Positions 7,840 to 18,586 of a stretch of DNA of 64,000 nucleotides are shown here, in pieces. Numbering within the stretch: the stretch's first letter is position 1; the number at the start of each line of letters is the position of its first letter. A program made the position numbers and the translations under genes. The notes beneath the pieces were generated by a model. The model did not search any database and had not been told where the DNA came from. It was given only the letters and a program-made list of their open reading frames with translations. This DNA comes from Comamonadaceae bacterium (GTDB lineage: Bacteria; Pseudomonadota; Gammaproteobacteria; Burkholderiales; Burkholderiaceae_C): the NCBI GenBank assembly GCA_947479935.1, contig CANKBG010000006.1, positions 32,430 through 96,429 on the forward strand, read 5' to 3'.

Positions 7840-10800
7840 AACATCCATTCGCAGGCCGGTCTTCGCGACCGTCTTGTCCTTGCTGATCTTGCTGATTGGC
7901 GCGGTTAGCTTTAACCGTTTGTCTTTGCGCGAATACCCGAAGATTGACGAGCCCACTGTCACGGTCAGCGTGAAATATCCTGGCGCATCTGCCGAGGTGA
8001 TTGAGTCCCAGGTAACCAAGCCCCTGGAAGACTCGATTGCGGGAATTGATGCAGTCGATGTGATTACATCGATCAGTCGCGCAGATCAGTCTCAAATTAC
8101 TGTGCGTTTCCGTTTGGAAAAAGATGCAGACACGGCTGCAGCCGAAGTTCGCGACAGAACTTCACGAATTCGGGGACGTTTACCGCAGGCCATTGAAGAG
8201 CCCGTCATTGCCAAAGTGGAAGCGGATGCGTTCCCTGTCATTTGGCTAGCCTTTTCAAGTGACACGTTGACGCCTCTGCAAATTAATGACTTGATCAATC
8301 GCGTGGTCAAGCCACGTTTGCAAACTGTTACTGGCGTGGCCGATGTTCGCATTTATGGAGAGCGCAAATATGCCATGCGTGTTTGGCTGGATGCTGAGCG
8401 CATGGCCTCTTTCAGACTCACGTCTCAAGACGTTGAGGATGCCATTCGCCGCAGCAATTTAGAACTGCCAGCTGGTCGTATTGAATCGCAACAACGCGAA
8501 TTCAGTGTCACATCACAAACAGATTTGATCAAGGCTGGACAGTTTGGCGACATCACCATTCGCAACGTCAACGGATTCCCAATTAAAATTCGGGATGTAG
8601 CAAAAGTCGAAGAGGGTGCTGCCGACGATCGCAGTCGTGTTCGGTTAAATGGCAAACCCTCTATTTCTGCCGGCGTCATTCGACAAGCCACAGCCAACCC
8701 ACTGGAGCTTTCGAAGGGTGTGCGCGAAATGTTGCCACGCTTGAAGCAAGACATGCCAGGCGATATCACCATTGATGTGGCCAATGACAACTCTGTCTTT
8801 ATTGATAAGTCGATCAAAAGCGTATTCCGCACCATTGTCGAGGCCGTCATTTTGGTGGCCTTGGTTATTTTTGTTTTCTTGCGAACGTTACGCGCCTCCA
8901 TCATTCCCATCATTACCATCCCCGTCAGCTTAGTGGGCACCTTTGCCATGATGGCTTTAGCTGGTTTCACCATCAATACACTGACATTGCTTGCCTTGGT
9001 GCTGGCCATTGGTTTGGTGGTGGACGATGCCATCGTGATGTTGGAAAACATCTATCGGCATATTGAGGAAGGGTTGGACCCCTTTTCAGCGGCCATTAAA
9101 GGCGCCAAAGAAATTGGGTTTGCCATTGTGGCCATGTCACTCACCTTGACTGCCGTGTTTGCACCCTTGGCCTTTACACCGGGAAGAACAGGCAAGTTGT
9201 TCAGCGAATTTGCATTGGCATTGGCTGGCGCTGTTTTGGTCTCTGGCTTTGTGGCGCTCACCTTATCGCCCATGATGTGTTCATTGCTTTTGCGTCACAA
9301 ACCCAATCCAAATCGATTTGACCGATTCATGGAGGCGATCCTCACGGGTTTGTCGCGTGGCTATGAGAAATTACTCAGACTGATTTTGCGAAAAGCGCGT
9401 TGGCTGGTGGTTTTGGTGATGGCTTCGTGCGGGGTGGGCATCTTTTTGGTTTACCCCACCATGAAGCAAGAGTTATCACCGCTGGAAGATCGTGGCACTG
9501 TGTTGGCCACTATCACTGCACCTGACGGCTCAACTTTGGATTTCACCGACAAGTACGCCAAAGCTCTGGAAAAAATTGGCAGTAACTATCCTGAATTTGA
9601 TCGAATTTTTGCCAACCTCGGCAACCCCACCGTGGCTCAAGGTAGTGTGATTTACAGGGCTGTTGACTGGGACGATCGTAAGCGCACGACGTTGGAAATT
9701 GCACGAGAACTTCAAGGTAAATTCAACGGCATCGCTGGCATCAATGCCTTTCCCATCACGCCGCCATCTTTGGGCCAAGGCTTCCGTGAACGCCCTGTTA
9801 ATTTTGTGATTCAAACCTCCGACAGCTATCAGAACTTGAATACTGTAACGCGGCAAATGCTGGATGAGATTGCAAAAAATCCAGGTTTTCTCGCCACGGA
9901 CGTTGATTTGCGCTTGAACAAACCTGAATTGCGAATTGATGTCGACCGTATCAAAGCCACTGAGTTGGGTGTCAGTGTGGAAGTGGTTGCCAGAGCTGTT
10001 GAAACCATGCTTGGTGGACGTGCTGTAACCCGGTACAAGCGAGATGCAGAACAATACGACGTGATTGTCCAAACACAAATGGCCGGCCGCAATACGCCTG
10101 ATGACATTGACAATATTTATGTACGTGGTCGGAATGATTCGGTCATTCCCTTGTCGGCATTGGTCAAGGTGCGGGAGAGCGTATCGCCTCGCGAGTTGAA
10201 CCACTTTGGCCAACGCCGCTCTGTGTCCATCACGGCCAATTTAGCCGCTGACTATGCCTTGGGCGATGCGCTTAAGTTTCTAGACAAAACGGCAGCAGGC
10301 ATCCTCAAAACTGGCTATACCACTGAGCTCAATGGCACGTCGCGCGAGTTTAGAAACTCGCAAGGTGCGTTGGTCATTGTGTTTATATTGGCCTTGTTCT
10401 TTATTTTCTTGGTCTTGGCGGCGCAATTTGAAAGTTTCATTGACCCATTTGTGATCATGTTGTCGGTGCCACTTTCAATGTTCGGCGCTTTGATTACTTT
10501 GAAACTCACGGGTGGCACGCTCAATGTTTACTCACAAATTGGACTCATTACGCTGGTGGGCTTGATTACCAAGCACGGCATCTTGATTGTTGAATTTACC
10601 AATCAACTGCGTGAGCAGGGCGTCGACACCTACGAGGCCATTGTGAAAGCCTCTGGCCAACGACTGCGCCCTATTCTAATGACCACCGGTGCCATGGTGT
10701 TGGGAGCCTTGCCATTGGCTTTGGCCAAGGGCGCCGGCGCAGAAAGCCGAATTCAAATTGGTTGGGTCATTGTGGGTGGGATGAGTTTTGGCACTTTACT

Positions 10801-10915
10801 CACAGTGTTTGTGGTTCCCACCATGTACAGTTTGTTCGCTAGAAAATCTGTGCCAGGACCCAACACAAAAGATGTCACTGAGGCATCTTCAGAGGTGAGT
10901 CACGCACACTCTTAA
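7826..10915 (+). CDS. RND multidrug efflux permease (HAE-1, AcrB/MexB-like)
   Basis: A 1029-residue proton-driven efflux pump of the inner membrane. It starts with the typical 'SIRRPVFATVLSLLILLIGA' first helix. The proton-relay Asp pair is in TM4 ('IGLVVDDAIVMLENI') and the partner Lys is in TM10 ('LVGLITKHGILIVEF'), so it should be active. Two large periplasmic loops follow TM1 and TM7 as usual for trimeric HAE-1 pumps. Its start lies inside the adaptor gene, so the two are co-expressed. Substrates cannot be inferred. A terminator hairpin follows 17 bases after the stop. Confidence 0.95.
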   Translation: MQLAETSIRRPVFATVLSLLILLIGAVSFNRLSLREYPKIDEPTVTVSVKYPGASAEVIESQVTKPLEDSIAGIDAVDVITSISRADQSQITVRFRLEKDADTAAAEVRDRTSRIRGRLPQAIEEPVIAKVEADAFPVIWLAFSSDTLTPLQINDLINRVVKPRLQTVTGVADVRIYGERKYAMRVWLDAERMASFRLTSQDVEDAIRRSNLELPAGRIESQQREFSVTSQTDLIKAGQFGDITIRNVNGFPIKIRDVAKVEEGAADDRSRVRLNGKPSISAGVIRQATANPLELSKGVREMLPRLKQDMPGDITIDVANDNSVFIDKSIKSVFRTIVEAVILVALVIFVFLRTLRASIIPIITIPVSLVGTFAMMALAGFTINTLTLLALVLAIGLVVDDAIVMLENIYRHIEEGLDPFSAAIKGAKEIGFAIVAMSLTLTAVFAPLAFTPGRTGKLFSEFALALAGAVLVSGFVALTLSPMMCSLLLRHKPNPNRFDRFMEAILTGLSRGYEKLLRLILRKARWLVVLVMASCGVGIFLVYPTMKQELSPLEDRGTVLATITAPDGSTLDFTDKYAKALEKIGSNYPEFDRIFANLGNPTVAQGSVIYRAVDWDDRKRTTLEIARELQGKFNGIAGINAFPITPPSLGQGFRERPVNFVIQTSDSYQNLNTVTRQMLDEIAKNPGFLATDVDLRLNKPELRIDVDRIKATELGVSVEVVARAVETMLGGRAVTRYKRDAEQYDVIVQTQMAGRNTPDDIDNIYVRGRNDSVIPLSALVKVRESVSPRELNHFGQRRSVSITANLAADYALGDALKFLDKTAAGILKTGYTTELNGTSREFRNSQGALVIVFILALFFIFLVLAAQFESFIDPFVIMLSVPLSMFGALITLKLTGGTLNVYSQIGLITLVGLITKHGILIVEFTNQLREQGVDTYEAIVKASGQRLRPILMTTGAMVLGALPLALAKGAGAESRIQIGWVIVGGMSFGTLLTVFVVPTMYSLFARKSVPGPNTKDVTEASSEVSHAHS

Positions 10916-10933
10916 GCTGACTCAGTCACTATG

Positions 10934-10964
10934 AAAAAAAAGCATCTTACGGATGCTTTTTTTT
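10934..10964. terminator. Bidirectional rho-independent terminator between RND pump and moeA
   Basis: Stem AGCATC (10941-10946) and GATGCT (10952-10957) with loop TTACG, flanked by A8 on the left and T8 on the right. It therefore works as a terminator for the RND operon on the plus strand and for the moeA operon on the minus strand. It is placed exactly between the two convergent stops. Confidence 0.9.
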
Positions 10965-10978
10965 GACTTTCAAATTGA

Positions 10979-12256
10979 TTACAACATGAGAACATCGACC
11001 CAGTCGCCCACTTGCGCGGTCGATTCCGAATGTGCCAAAACAATGAGCGCATTGGCTTGAACCATGGAGCTGAGTACGCCAGACCCCTGATTGCCAGTGG
11101 TCTTGACTTGCAGTTCACCTTGATCATTGCGCGAGACAACGCCGCGTTGATATTCAGTTCGACCAGGCTTTTTGCGAAGAATTTCTTGAGTCCTGGCGCG
11201 CATTACGGGTGGCGCATCAGATGTGTGTCCCATCATTTGCAGCAGGGCAGGTTTCACAAAGGCCAAAAAGGTAACCATGACAGCAACAGGATTGCCTGGT
11301 AACCCAAACAACACCGCCGAGCGAAGGCCTTCTGTGAGGCGACCCACGGCCATGGGCCGACCAGGTCGCATGGCAATTTTCCAAAAGACCACGTCACCGA
11401 GTTTCTTCATCATGGCTTTGGTGAAATCGGCCTCGCCAACACTCACACCGCCGCTGGTGATGATGGCATCTGCCTTTTGAGCAGCCGCCTTGAAGGCTTC
11501 TTCTAGCAACTGGGGGTCATCGCGCACAACGCCCATGTCAATCATGTCGCAACCCATGCTTTGAAGCAGTCCATGCACGGTATAGCGATTGCTGTCGAAG
11601 ACCGCACCTTCGCGTGGTGCCTCACCCAAACTCAGAATTTCATCACCGGTTGAAAAATAAGCCACTTTTAATCGCCGCATCACTTTGACGGTGGGCTGGC
11701 CTAGGCTGGCCAGAAGGCCAGCAGCAGCGGGTGTGACGAGTGCGCCCTGACGCAACGCAGGGGAACCTTTCAGGAGGTCTTCTCCGCGCAGTCGTCGGTT
11801 GTCACCCTGCTTTAAAACACCCAAGGGGATCACAATGGAGTGCTCAGATTCAATTTGGCAAAGCTCTTGAGGAATAACTGTATTCAAACCATCGGGCATG
11901 ATGGCACCTGTCATGATCTTGACGCACTCACCGACATTGACTTGGCCCTGCCAAGCTTTACCCGCCAATGCCGTACCAACAATTTTCAAAGAAAGTGCTT
12001 GAGTGCTGCTCAGCGCGGCGCCGTCAAACGCGAAGCCATCCATGGCCGAGTTGTCGTGCGGCGGAACATCGATGGGGCTGATGACGTCTTGTGCTACAAC
12101 ACGGCCCAATGCATTGAAAATTTCAACCGATTCAATGTCCTTGATGGGTGACACCAGTGCTGACAAAAATTTCAACACCTCGTTGGCGGGCAGTGCCTGG
12201 GGGTCGTAACCCTCAAGATTGGCGGCAATCTCTGCAATCGAGGGATGCTCTGTCAT
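10979..12256 (-). CDS. moeA: Molybdopterin molybdotransferase MoeA
   Basis: MoeA (425 residues) inserts molybdate into adenylylated molybdopterin to give molybdenum cofactor. Recognisable family segments are '[17 protein letters not shown]' near residue 65, '[19 protein letters not shown]', '[23 protein letters not shown]' and the MoCF-fold motif '[13 protein letters not shown]' with 'PGRPMAVG' and '[15 protein letters not shown]'. The C-terminal domain IV is present. It overlaps mobA by 4 bases and is the last gene of a minus-strand group that also carries moaA. Confidence 0.96.
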   Translation of the reverse strand: MTEHPSIAEIAANLEGYDPQALPANEVLKFLSALVSPIKDIESVEIFNALGRVVAQDVISPIDVPPHDNSAMDGFAFDGAALSSTQALSLKIVGTALAGKAWQGQVNVGECVKIMTGAIMPDGLNTVIPQELCQIESEHSIVIPLGVLKQGDNRRLRGEDLLKGSPALRQGALVTPAAAGLLASLGQPTVKVMRRLKVAYFSTGDEILSLGEAPREGAVFDSNRYTVHGLLQSMGCDMIDMGVVRDDPQLLEEAFKAAAQKADAIITSGGVSVGEADFTKAMMKKLGDVVFWKIAMRPGRPMAVGRLTEGLRSAVLFGLPGNPVAVMVTFLAFVKPALLQMMGHTSDAPPVMRARTQEILRKKPGRTEYQRGVVSRNDQGELQVKTTGNQGSGVLSSMVQANALIVLAHSESTAQVGDWVDVLML

Positions 12257-12876
12257 GCGATGTTTTCTAAGCGATGAAGTTCTTCTAATGTATTTGCATT
12301 GAAGAAGGCGCGAGGGTCAACATCAGGTGTATCAAACGGCACCAAAACTGTTTTGTGCAACGCAGTCCAAGCATCAATTTTGCGGCCACCACCTTGCATG
12401 AATTTAACCAAGCTTTCCAATAGGCTTACTTGCATTAAGCAAAAAACGGGTTGGGCACGAACGCTGCCGTCTTCCTCGCGTGCGGCAGCCACTGCGATAT
12501 CGGCTTCTTCACTGATTAAGGCGTCCAACAATTTGTTGGTTAAATTCAGAGGAAATAAGGGACTGTCGCAAGGCACTGTGAGGAGCAGCGATGTTTCACA
12601 CCGCTCTAAACCTGTGAGGAAACCAGCCAAGGGCCCTGCAAAGTCATCGGTGCTGTCTGGCCATACTTGAACACCAAAAGATTCATAAGCGGACAAATTA
12701 CGATTGGCCACCACCATGATGTCTGAAATCGGTGTGCCATCCTGCATTTGCAAGCGCATGAGCGTATGCAAGGTGAGAGGGGTGCCGTTGAAATTTTGCA
12801 AGCCTTTGTCGACGCCGCCCATTCGTGCGCCCCGACCGCCAGCCAAAATGAGCCCTGTAATTGTGTGTTCAGTCAT
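12253..12876 (-). CDS. mobA: Molybdenum cofactor guanylyltransferase
   Basis: MobA (207 residues) transfers GMP from GTP to molybdenum cofactor, forming the bis-MGD used by DMSO-reductase-family enzymes. The nucleotide-binding signature '[19 protein letters not shown]' opens the protein and the Mg-binding Asp follows in '[15 protein letters not shown]'. Length is normal. The stop overlaps the moeA start by 4 bases. The presence of MobA suggests that at least one bis-MGD enzyme exists elsewhere in the genome. Confidence 0.95.
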   Translation of the reverse strand: MTEHTITGLILAGGRGARMGGVDKGLQNFNGTPLTLHTLMRLQMQDGTPISDIMVVANRNLSAYESFGVQVWPDSTDDFAGPLAGFLTGLERCETSLLLTVPCDSPLFPLNLTNKLLDALISEEADIAVAAAREEDGSVRAQPVFCLMQVSLLESLVKFMQGGGRKIDAWTALHKTVLVPFDTPDVDPRAFFNANTLEELHRLENIA

Positions 12877-12913
12877 GATTACTTATGCTTACTCGTGGTT
12901 GGATGTGGGAGCC

Positions 12914-14077
12914 TCAGCCCCCGATGTAGCTCATCTCAACTTTTCGTTGAGTGGCGTTTGAATCAAGAGAGTCGTTGGATGTGGTCAAGGGCTCTGAGGT
13001 ACGCAACTCTGAATATCTATCGCTCCTGTTGGACCATATGGCCCGGATGGCTTGCGTGATTTCGTGTTGCCCGTTTTCACCTCTTACAAAGGGCTTGAGG
13101 TCATAACCCTGAGAGGCAAACAAACACAAATAAAGTTGACCTTCAGTGGTCAGGCGTGCGCGATTGCAATCACTGCAAAAGGCTTTGGTGACGCTGCTGA
13201 TGAAACCTATTTCACCCAAGCTTTGGTCGTACACGCCTTGATCGTTCAGGTAGCCCCAACGCTCTGCAGTTTCGCCGGGTTGACTTGGCTCTAAGGGCGT
13301 GAGTGACATTTCGGTTTGCAGCAGTTGCAACACTTCAGCACTGGGCATCACCTCTGTCATGCGCCAACCATTGGTGGCGCCGACATCCATGTATTCAATG
13401 AACCGAAGTGTGATGTTCTTTCCTTTGAAGTAGCGAGCCATTGGCAAAATCTCTTGCTCGTTGGTGCCGCGCTTGACAACCATGTTGACTTTGAGAGGGC
13501 CAAGGCCAACCGACTGTGCTGCGGCTATGCCTTCCAGCACATCGCTGACAGGAAAGTCCACATCGTTCATGCGTTTGAAAACCGTGTCGTCCAATCCATC
13601 CAGGCTGACTGTGACGCGCTTCAATCCAGCATCTTTAAGCGCTTGCGCTTTTCGAGCCAAGAGAGAGCCGTTGGTGGTCAACGTGATGTCCAGCGGCATG
13701 CCAGCACTGGTTTTTAATTCAGCCAACTGGCCAATCAGAATTTCTAAATTTTTTCGCAATAAAGGCTCGCCACCTGTGAGTCGAATTTTTTCAACGCCCA
13801 GTTCAATGAAGCTTCGGGCAGTTTTTGTAATCTCCTCAAAGGTGAGTAAAGCGCTGTGTGGAAGGTACTGGTAATCGTTGTTAAAAATTTCCTTTGGCAT
13901 GCAATAGCTGCACCTAAAGTTGCACCGATCTGTCACGCTGATGCGCAAATCACGCAGAGGCCTTTGAAGCTTGTCGCGCAAAGCATCACCGGGCGCCCAT
14001 GGCGCAACAGAAGATGACTGAGGAATTGGCAAATTCCCCAATGGTTGGCTCATGATGGGAATAACGCGCTCAGACAC
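12914..14077 (-). CDS. moaA: GTP 3',8-cyclase (radical SAM)
   Basis: MoaA catalyses the first step of molybdenum cofactor synthesis, rearranging GTP to 3',8-cyclo-GTP with MoaC. The N-terminal radical SAM cluster cysteines are C52, C56 and C59 in '[12 protein letters not shown]'; the second cluster is in '[20 protein letters not shown]'. The protein ends in a Gly-Gly pair needed for activity in this family. At 387 residues it is slightly long because of an N-terminal extension. The GTG at 14077 overlaps the SDR stop by 8 bases; ATG at 14053 is an alternative, and neither has a good SD. Confidence 0.96.
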   Translation of the reverse strand: MSERVIPIMSQPLGNLPIPQSSSVAPWAPGDALRDKLQRPLRDLRISVTDRCNFRCSYCMPKEIFNNDYQYLPHSALLTFEEITKTARSFIELGVEKIRLTGGEPLLRKNLEILIGQLAELKTSAGMPLDITLTTNGSLLARKAQALKDAGLKRVTVSLDGLDDTVFKRMNDVDFPVSDVLEGIAAAQSVGLGPLKVNMVVKRGTNEQEILPMARYFKGKNITLRFIEYMDVGATNGWRMTEVMPSAEVLQLLQTEMSLTPLEPSQPGETAERWGYLNDQGVYDQSLGEIGFISSVTKAFCSDCNRARLTTEGQLYLCLFASQGYDLKPFVRGENGQHEITQAIRAIWSNRSDRYSELRTSEPLTTSNDSLDSNATQRKVEMSYIGG

Positions 14078-14831
14078 AACGTGCGCCGTCTACTTCAATG
14101 CAAACACCACTGATGAAAGAGCCTTCATCACTGGCCAAATAAAGCGCTGCGTTGGCCACATCCAATGAGGTGGAAAAACGACCCAAAGGAATGGAAGCCA
14201 TGAACTTGGCGCGCTTGGCATCATCCACAGGTCCACCTGCAAATTCAGCCGACAAACCCGTGTCTGGGTTAAAAACAGGGTTGATGCAATTCACACGAAT
14301 GTTCTCAGGACCCAATTCGGCCGCCAAGGATTTGCTGGTGGTAATGACCGCGCCTTTGGAGCCGTTGTACCAAGTAAGGCCAGGACGAGGGCGTATGCCG
14401 GCAGTGGAGGCAATGTTGATGAAAGAGCCGCCACCATTTTTTCGAAATTCTGGCACTGCGTGGACGGTCGATAAATAAATGCTTTTCATGTTCACGGCGT
14501 AGCATCGGTCAAACTCATCTTCACTGACTTCCAGTGCAGGACGATTGCGGTGAGTCCAACCCGCGTTATTGATCATCACATCCAAGTGACTCCAAAGCTT
14601 GACGGCTTCTTGAACCAGGGCTTTCACATCGTTAGAGCGTGTGACATCTGCCGCAAAAAATGCCGCAGTTCCACCCGCTGTTTGAATTTCTTTCACCACC
14701 CTCTGACCCGCGGCAGCTTGAATGTCGTTCACCAATACTTTGGCACCATGGGCTGCAAAATGTTTGGCGATACCTTCACCAATGCCACCACCCGAGCCAG
14801 TGACAATCACAACTTTTTGATTGATGTTCAT
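14070..14831 (-). CDS. SDR-family oxidoreductase
   Basis: A 253-residue classical short-chain dehydrogenase: cofactor motif '[12 protein letters not shown]' at residues 11-22, 'NNAGWTHR' near residue 88, catalytic Ser in '[13 protein letters not shown]' and Tyr/Lys in 'YNGSKGA'. It reduces or oxidises an alcohol/ketone with NAD(P). It is preceded by an aldehyde dehydrogenase gene 50 bases upstream, with GAGGA before its ATG, so the two may act in sequence on an alcohol and its aldehyde. The substrate is unknown. It overlaps the moaA start, an odd link to molybdenum cofactor genes. Confidence 0.88.
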   Translation of the reverse strand: MNINQKVVIVTGSGGGIGEGIAKHFAAHGAKVLVNDIQAAAGQRVVKEIQTAGGTAAFFAADVTRSNDVKALVQEAVKLWSHLDVMINNAGWTHRNRPALEVSEDEFDRCYAVNMKSIYLSTVHAVPEFRKNGGGSFINIASTAGIRPRPGLTWYNGSKGAVITTSKSLAAELGPENIRVNCINPVFNPDTGLSAEFAGGPVDDAKRAKFMASIPLGRFSTSLDVANAALYLASDEGSFISGVCIEVDGARCV

Positions 14832-14881
14832 GTGAAATCCTCAATAACAAGGGGTTTGAAAGATACCGCGGTGAAAAAAGG

Positions 14882-16315
14882 TTAACCGTGATGAATGGCC
14901 ACTGTTTTCAAAGTGGTAAAACCATACAAGGCTTCGAAACCTTTTTCGCGGCCGTGCCCCGAAGACTTGACGCCGCCAAATGGTAATTCAACCCCACCGC
15001 CAGCGCCGTAGTTGTTGACAAAGACTTGGCCGCTTCTCAAGCGCCTGGCCATTCTAAATTGTCTTCCACCATCGCGGGTCCATACGCCCGCCACCAAGCC
15101 AAAGCTAGTGGCATTGGCCATTGAAACAGCTTGGTCTTCACCTTCAAAGCACATGGCCGATAACACGGGGCCAAATACTTCTTCTTGCGCCAATCGGTGA
15201 TCAACGGGCACGTCACGCAACAAGACAGGGGCCTGGTAAAAGCCAGAGGCGGGGGCATCTGAAACCACCATCCCTTGGGCCACAGTGGCGATCCCAGCAG
15301 CATGGGCCTCATCTAAGAAGCCTTGTACACGTTGTTTTTGGCTGGCCCTGATCAAGGGGCCTAGGTTCAGGTCTGCGCTGGCAGGTCCAACACGCAATTT
15401 GGAAAACGCTTCTCCTAACCGCTTGAGCAACGACTCGTAAATACTTTTCTCAATCAGTACCCTAGAACCTGCGCTGCAAGTTTGGCCAGAGTTTTGCACG
15501 ATGGCGTTGATGACGACGGGAATGGCGGCATCCAAATCCGCGTCGGCAAAAATAATTTGAGGGCTCTTACCACCCAACTCCAAGGTGACGGGGCAATGTC
15601 TTTCTGCCGCAGCTTGTTGAATGAGGGTGCCCACTTTGGGGCTGCCTGTGAAACTCACATGATCGATGTCGGGATGTTTTGCCAGGGCGTCGCCCACTTC
15701 ATGGCCCAGGCCAGTCACGATATTGATTGCGCCTGGTGGAAAGCCCACTTCAGCCGCGAGCTGTGCTACGCGGATCAAACTTAAACAGGCGTCTTCTGCA
15801 GGTTTCACCACACAAACATTGCCTGCTGCCAAAGCGCCACCCACGCAGCGGCCAAAAATTTGCATGGGGTAATTCCAAGGCACCACGTGACCTGTTACGC
15901 CATGGGGTTCGCGCCACGTGAGAACGCTGTAGCCGTTTTGGTAAGGGATGGTTTCGCCATGAAATTTATCGCAGGCGCCAGCGTAGTATTCAAAATATCG
16001 AGCCAAGGCGCGGGCATCGCCCATGGCCTGCTGGGTGGGTTTGCCGCAGTCACGCTGCTCTAATTTCATGAGTTCATTGGCGTGCTCAGTCACTTTGCGC
16101 GAAAGCGCCATGAGCAGACGCCCACGCTCTGCTGCATTGATCTTGGACCAAGGACCTTCAAAGCATTGCCTTGAAGACTTTACAGCCGCATCAATGTCTT
16201 GCGCATTACTGCGTTGAATGTGATCAAAAGTTTGACCATCAGATGGATCAATGACTGGCAGGGTTTGCCCACCTTGGCTGACCACTGATTGGTTGTGAAT
16301 AAAGTTGAGCTGCAT
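14882..16315 (-). CDS. NAD(P)+-dependent aldehyde dehydrogenase
   Basis: A 477-residue aldehyde dehydrogenase oxidising an aldehyde to its acid. Seen in order: 'VVPWNYPMQIFG' (cofactor/oxyanion Asn), 'FTGSPKVG' (Rossmann loop), 'LELGGKSPQIIFADADL' (general-base Glu) and the catalytic Cys in 'NSGQTCSAGSRV'. It looks closest to betaine/gamma-aminobutyraldehyde-type enzymes, but the substrate is not determined. The start lies only ~20 bases past the hppA terminator and lacks an evident SD, so its promoter must overlap that terminator region or the mRNA must be leaderless. Confidence 0.9.
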   Translation of the reverse strand: MQLNFIHNQSVVSQGGQTLPVIDPSDGQTFDHIQRSNAQDIDAAVKSSRQCFEGPWSKINAAERGRLLMALSRKVTEHANELMKLEQRDCGKPTQQAMGDARALARYFEYYAGACDKFHGETIPYQNGYSVLTWREPHGVTGHVVPWNYPMQIFGRCVGGALAAGNVCVVKPAEDACLSLIRVAQLAAEVGFPPGAINIVTGLGHEVGDALAKHPDIDHVSFTGSPKVGTLIQQAAAERHCPVTLELGGKSPQIIFADADLDAAIPVVINAIVQNSGQTCSAGSRVLIEKSIYESLLKRLGEAFSKLRVGPASADLNLGPLIRASQKQRVQGFLDEAHAAGIATVAQGMVVSDAPASGFYQAPVLLRDVPVDHRLAQEEVFGPVLSAMCFEGEDQAVSMANATSFGLVAGVWTRDGGRQFRMARRLRSGQVFVNNYGAGGGVELPFGGVKSSGHGREKGFEALYGFTTLKTVAIHHG

Positions 16316-16333
16316 AGGCGTATTTTGCGCGTA

Positions 16334-16367
16334 AAAAAGCCCGCCGATGTTGCCATGAGCGGGCTTT
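16334..16367 (-). terminator. Rho-independent terminator of hppA
   Basis: Perfect 9-bp inverted repeat AAAGCCCGC (16336-16344) and GCGGGCTTT (16359-16367) with a 14-base loop. On the minus strand the stem is followed by a run of T (TTTTTT then AC), so it terminates hppA transcription before the aldehyde dehydrogenase gene. Confidence 0.9.
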
Positions 16368-16396
16368 CGTTTCGACTTCTAACCGAAGCGATTTTT

Positions 16397-18463
16397 TTAG
16401 CTATGGAATTGCATCATCAAAGGCACAATCAGGAGGGCCACAATGTTGATAATCTTGATCAACGGGTTGATGGCAGGGCCTGCCGTGTCTTTGTAGGGGT
16501 CTCCCACGGTGTCGCCAGTCACAGCAGCTTTGTGAGCTTCTGAGCCTTTGCCGCCGTGATTGCCGTCTTCGATGTACTTCTTGGCATTGTCCCAAGCACC
16601 GCCACCGGTACACATGGAAATGGCCACAAACAAGCCAGTCACGATGGTGCCCATCAGCAAGCCACCCAGAGCTTTGGGGCCTAAAACCAAGCCCACCAAA
16701 ATGGGCGCTACCACGGGCAGCAAGCTGGGGATGACCATTTCTTTGATGGCAGCAGTGGTCAACATGTCAACAGCCCGGCCGTATTCTGGCTTGGCCGTGC
16801 CCTCCATGATGCCTTTGATTTCTCTAAACTGGCGGCGCACTTCAACCACCACAGCCCCCGCAGCGCGGCCAACAGCCTCCATGGCCATGGCGCCGAACAA
16901 GTAGGGAATCAAACCGCCAATGAACAAGCCCACAATGACCATGGGGTCGGACAAGTCAAAGGAAATGGCCTTGCCATAGGTTTCGAGTTTGTGGGTGTAG
17001 TCGGCAAAAAGAACCAAGGAGGCCAATCCCGCAGAGCCAATGGCATAACCTTTGGTCACCGCTTTGGTGGTGTTGCCCACGGCATCTAGAGGATCCGTAA
17101 TGTCGCGCACGCTGCTTGGCAGTTCTGCCATCTCGGCAATTCCGCCAGCGTTGTCAGTAATGGGACCGTAGGCGTCCAAGGCCACCACAATGCCGGCCAT
17201 GGAAAGCATGGACATGGCCGCTACGGCAATGCCGTACAAGCCAGCCAATTTATAAGACGCCAAAATGGCCAAACAAACAAAAATCACGGGCCAAGCTGTG
17301 GAGCGCATTGAAACGCCCAAGCCCGCAATGATGTTCGTGCCATGACCCGTGGTGGAGGCTTGCGCAATGTGTTGCACTGGGCTGTATTGGGTACCGGTAT
17401 AAAACTCAGTAATCCAAACCAGTGCAGCCGTCAAGGCCAAACCAACAGCGCAAGCGCCAAACAGTTTCATTTGGCTGCCGCTGGCCGCAATGGCGTTGTC
17501 CGGCATGATCCAAATGGTGACGAAGTAAAACGCAATCAGTGACAGACCGCCTGCAATGGCCAAACCTTTGTACAAGGCAGGCATCACGTTGATCATGCCA
17601 GGTGTCGCTTTCACAAAGAAGCAACCGATGATGGAAGCCACAATGGACACAGCACCTAAGGCAAGGGGATACATCACGGCGTTACCGGGGGCTGCAGCCA
17701 CAAGCAACGAACCCAGCACCATGGTGGCAATTAAGGTCACAGCATAGGTTTCGAACAAGTCGGCTGCCATGCCCGCGCAGTCACCTACGTTGTCGCCAAC
17801 GTTGTCCGCAATCACTGCGGGGTTTCGAGGGTCGTCTTCAGGAATACCTGCTTCTACTTTGCCCACCAAGTCGGCGCCGACGTCAGCGCCTTTGGTAAAG
17901 ATGCCACCGCCAAGTCGGGCGAAGATGGAAATCAGGGACGATCCAAATGCAAAGCCAATGAGCGGATTCAAAATGACAGACAACTTGACGTCGGGGGTGA
18001 GGTTGCCATTGCCGGCCAAGAACCAGTAAAAGCCCGTGACGCCTAAGAGGCCCAAGCCCACCACCAACATGCCCGTAATGGCACCGCCGCGGAAAGCGAC
18101 GTCTAGGGCAGGGCCAATGCCTCTTGTGGCAGCCTGAGCGGTGCGCACATTGGCGCGAACCGACACGTTCATGCCAATAAAGCCACAGGCGCCTGAAAGA
18201 ACGGCACCAATCACAAAGCCAATGGCTGTGGTCATGTCTAAAAAGACACCCATCAATATGGCCAAAACCACACCCACGATGGCGATGGTTTTATATTGTC
18301 TTGATAAATAAGCTGCAGCACCTGCCTGAATGGCGGCCGCAATTTCTTGCATCCGATCATTACCTGGGTCCTGGGCCAAAATCCACCCGCGAGCCCAAAT
18401 ACCGTACGCAACGGCTATCAGTCCGCAAACGAGCGCCAAAATCAACGCTGAATTGCCTGTCAT
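16397..18463 (-). CDS. hppA: Membrane proton-pumping inorganic pyrophosphatase, K+-independent type
   Basis: A 688-residue integral membrane pyrophosphatase (about 16 helices) that couples PPi hydrolysis to ion pumping. The signature '[19 protein letters not shown]' near residue 225 and the acidic Mg-PPi binding segments are intact. The diagnostic motif reads GNTTKA: Lys at this position is characteristic of K+-independent H+-PPases, whereas K+-dependent forms have Ala. The ATG at 18463 has a strong SD (AAGGAG, 7-base spacing). The 5' leader contains an unusual inverted repeat able to mask this SD (see the hairpin entry). It faces the soluble pyrophosphatase gene ppa. Confidence 0.96.
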   Translation of the reverse strand: MTGNSALILALVCGLIAVAYGIWARGWILAQDPGNDRMQEIAAAIQAGAAAYLSRQYKTIAIVGVVLAILMGVFLDMTTAIGFVIGAVLSGACGFIGMNVSVRANVRTAQAATRGIGPALDVAFRGGAITGMLVVGLGLLGVTGFYWFLAGNGNLTPDVKLSVILNPLIGFAFGSSLISIFARLGGGIFTKGADVGADLVGKVEAGIPEDDPRNPAVIADNVGDNVGDCAGMAADLFETYAVTLIATMVLGSLLVAAAPGNAVMYPLALGAVSIVASIIGCFFVKATPGMINVMPALYKGLAIAGGLSLIAFYFVTIWIMPDNAIAASGSQMKLFGACAVGLALTAALVWITEFYTGTQYSPVQHIAQASTTGHGTNIIAGLGVSMRSTAWPVIFVCLAILASYKLAGLYGIAVAAMSMLSMAGIVVALDAYGPITDNAGGIAEMAELPSSVRDITDPLDAVGNTTKAVTKGYAIGSAGLASLVLFADYTHKLETYGKAISFDLSDPMVIVGLFIGGLIPYLFGAMAMEAVGRAAGAVVVEVRRQFREIKGIMEGTAKPEYGRAVDMLTTAAIKEMVIPSLLPVVAPILVGLVLGPKALGGLLMGTIVTGLFVAISMCTGGGAWDNAKKYIEDGNHGGKGSEAHKAAVTGDTVGDPYKDTAGPAINPLIKIINIVALLIVPLMMQFHS

Positions 18464-18470
18464 AAATCAT

Positions 18471-18523
18471 TCTCCTTGTTTGTTGTCGCTGAAAGGAGGT
18501 GCAACGCTCAGGGAGCACCTCCT
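18471..18523 (-). promoter_or_regulatory. Candidate translational switch in the hppA leader (SD / anti-SD arms)
   Basis: Read on the minus strand, arm 1 is AGGAGGTGC (18523-18515) and arm 2 is GCACCTCCT (18502-18494), a perfect 9-bp inverted repeat with a 12-base loop. Arm 2 continues as TTTC and so reads CACCTCCTTTC, the same as the 3' end of bacterial 16S rRNA. Its CTCCTT can instead pair with the hppA SD AAGGAG (in 18471-18477). The two pairings are mutually exclusive, the geometry of a translational on/off switch. No ligand-binding domain is recognised. Confidence 0.5.
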
Positions 18524-18586
18524 GACGTTGCTTCCTCGCTCCAAAAAGGAGTCGATTGGCCAACTCGGTGATTAAAGGAGGTTTGT

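Noticed and set aside
6640..10900. Long open frames antisense to the RND genes and other highly expressed genes
   Set aside because: They are shadow frames opposite coding sequence, with no SD, no recognisable domain and composition explained by the sense codons.
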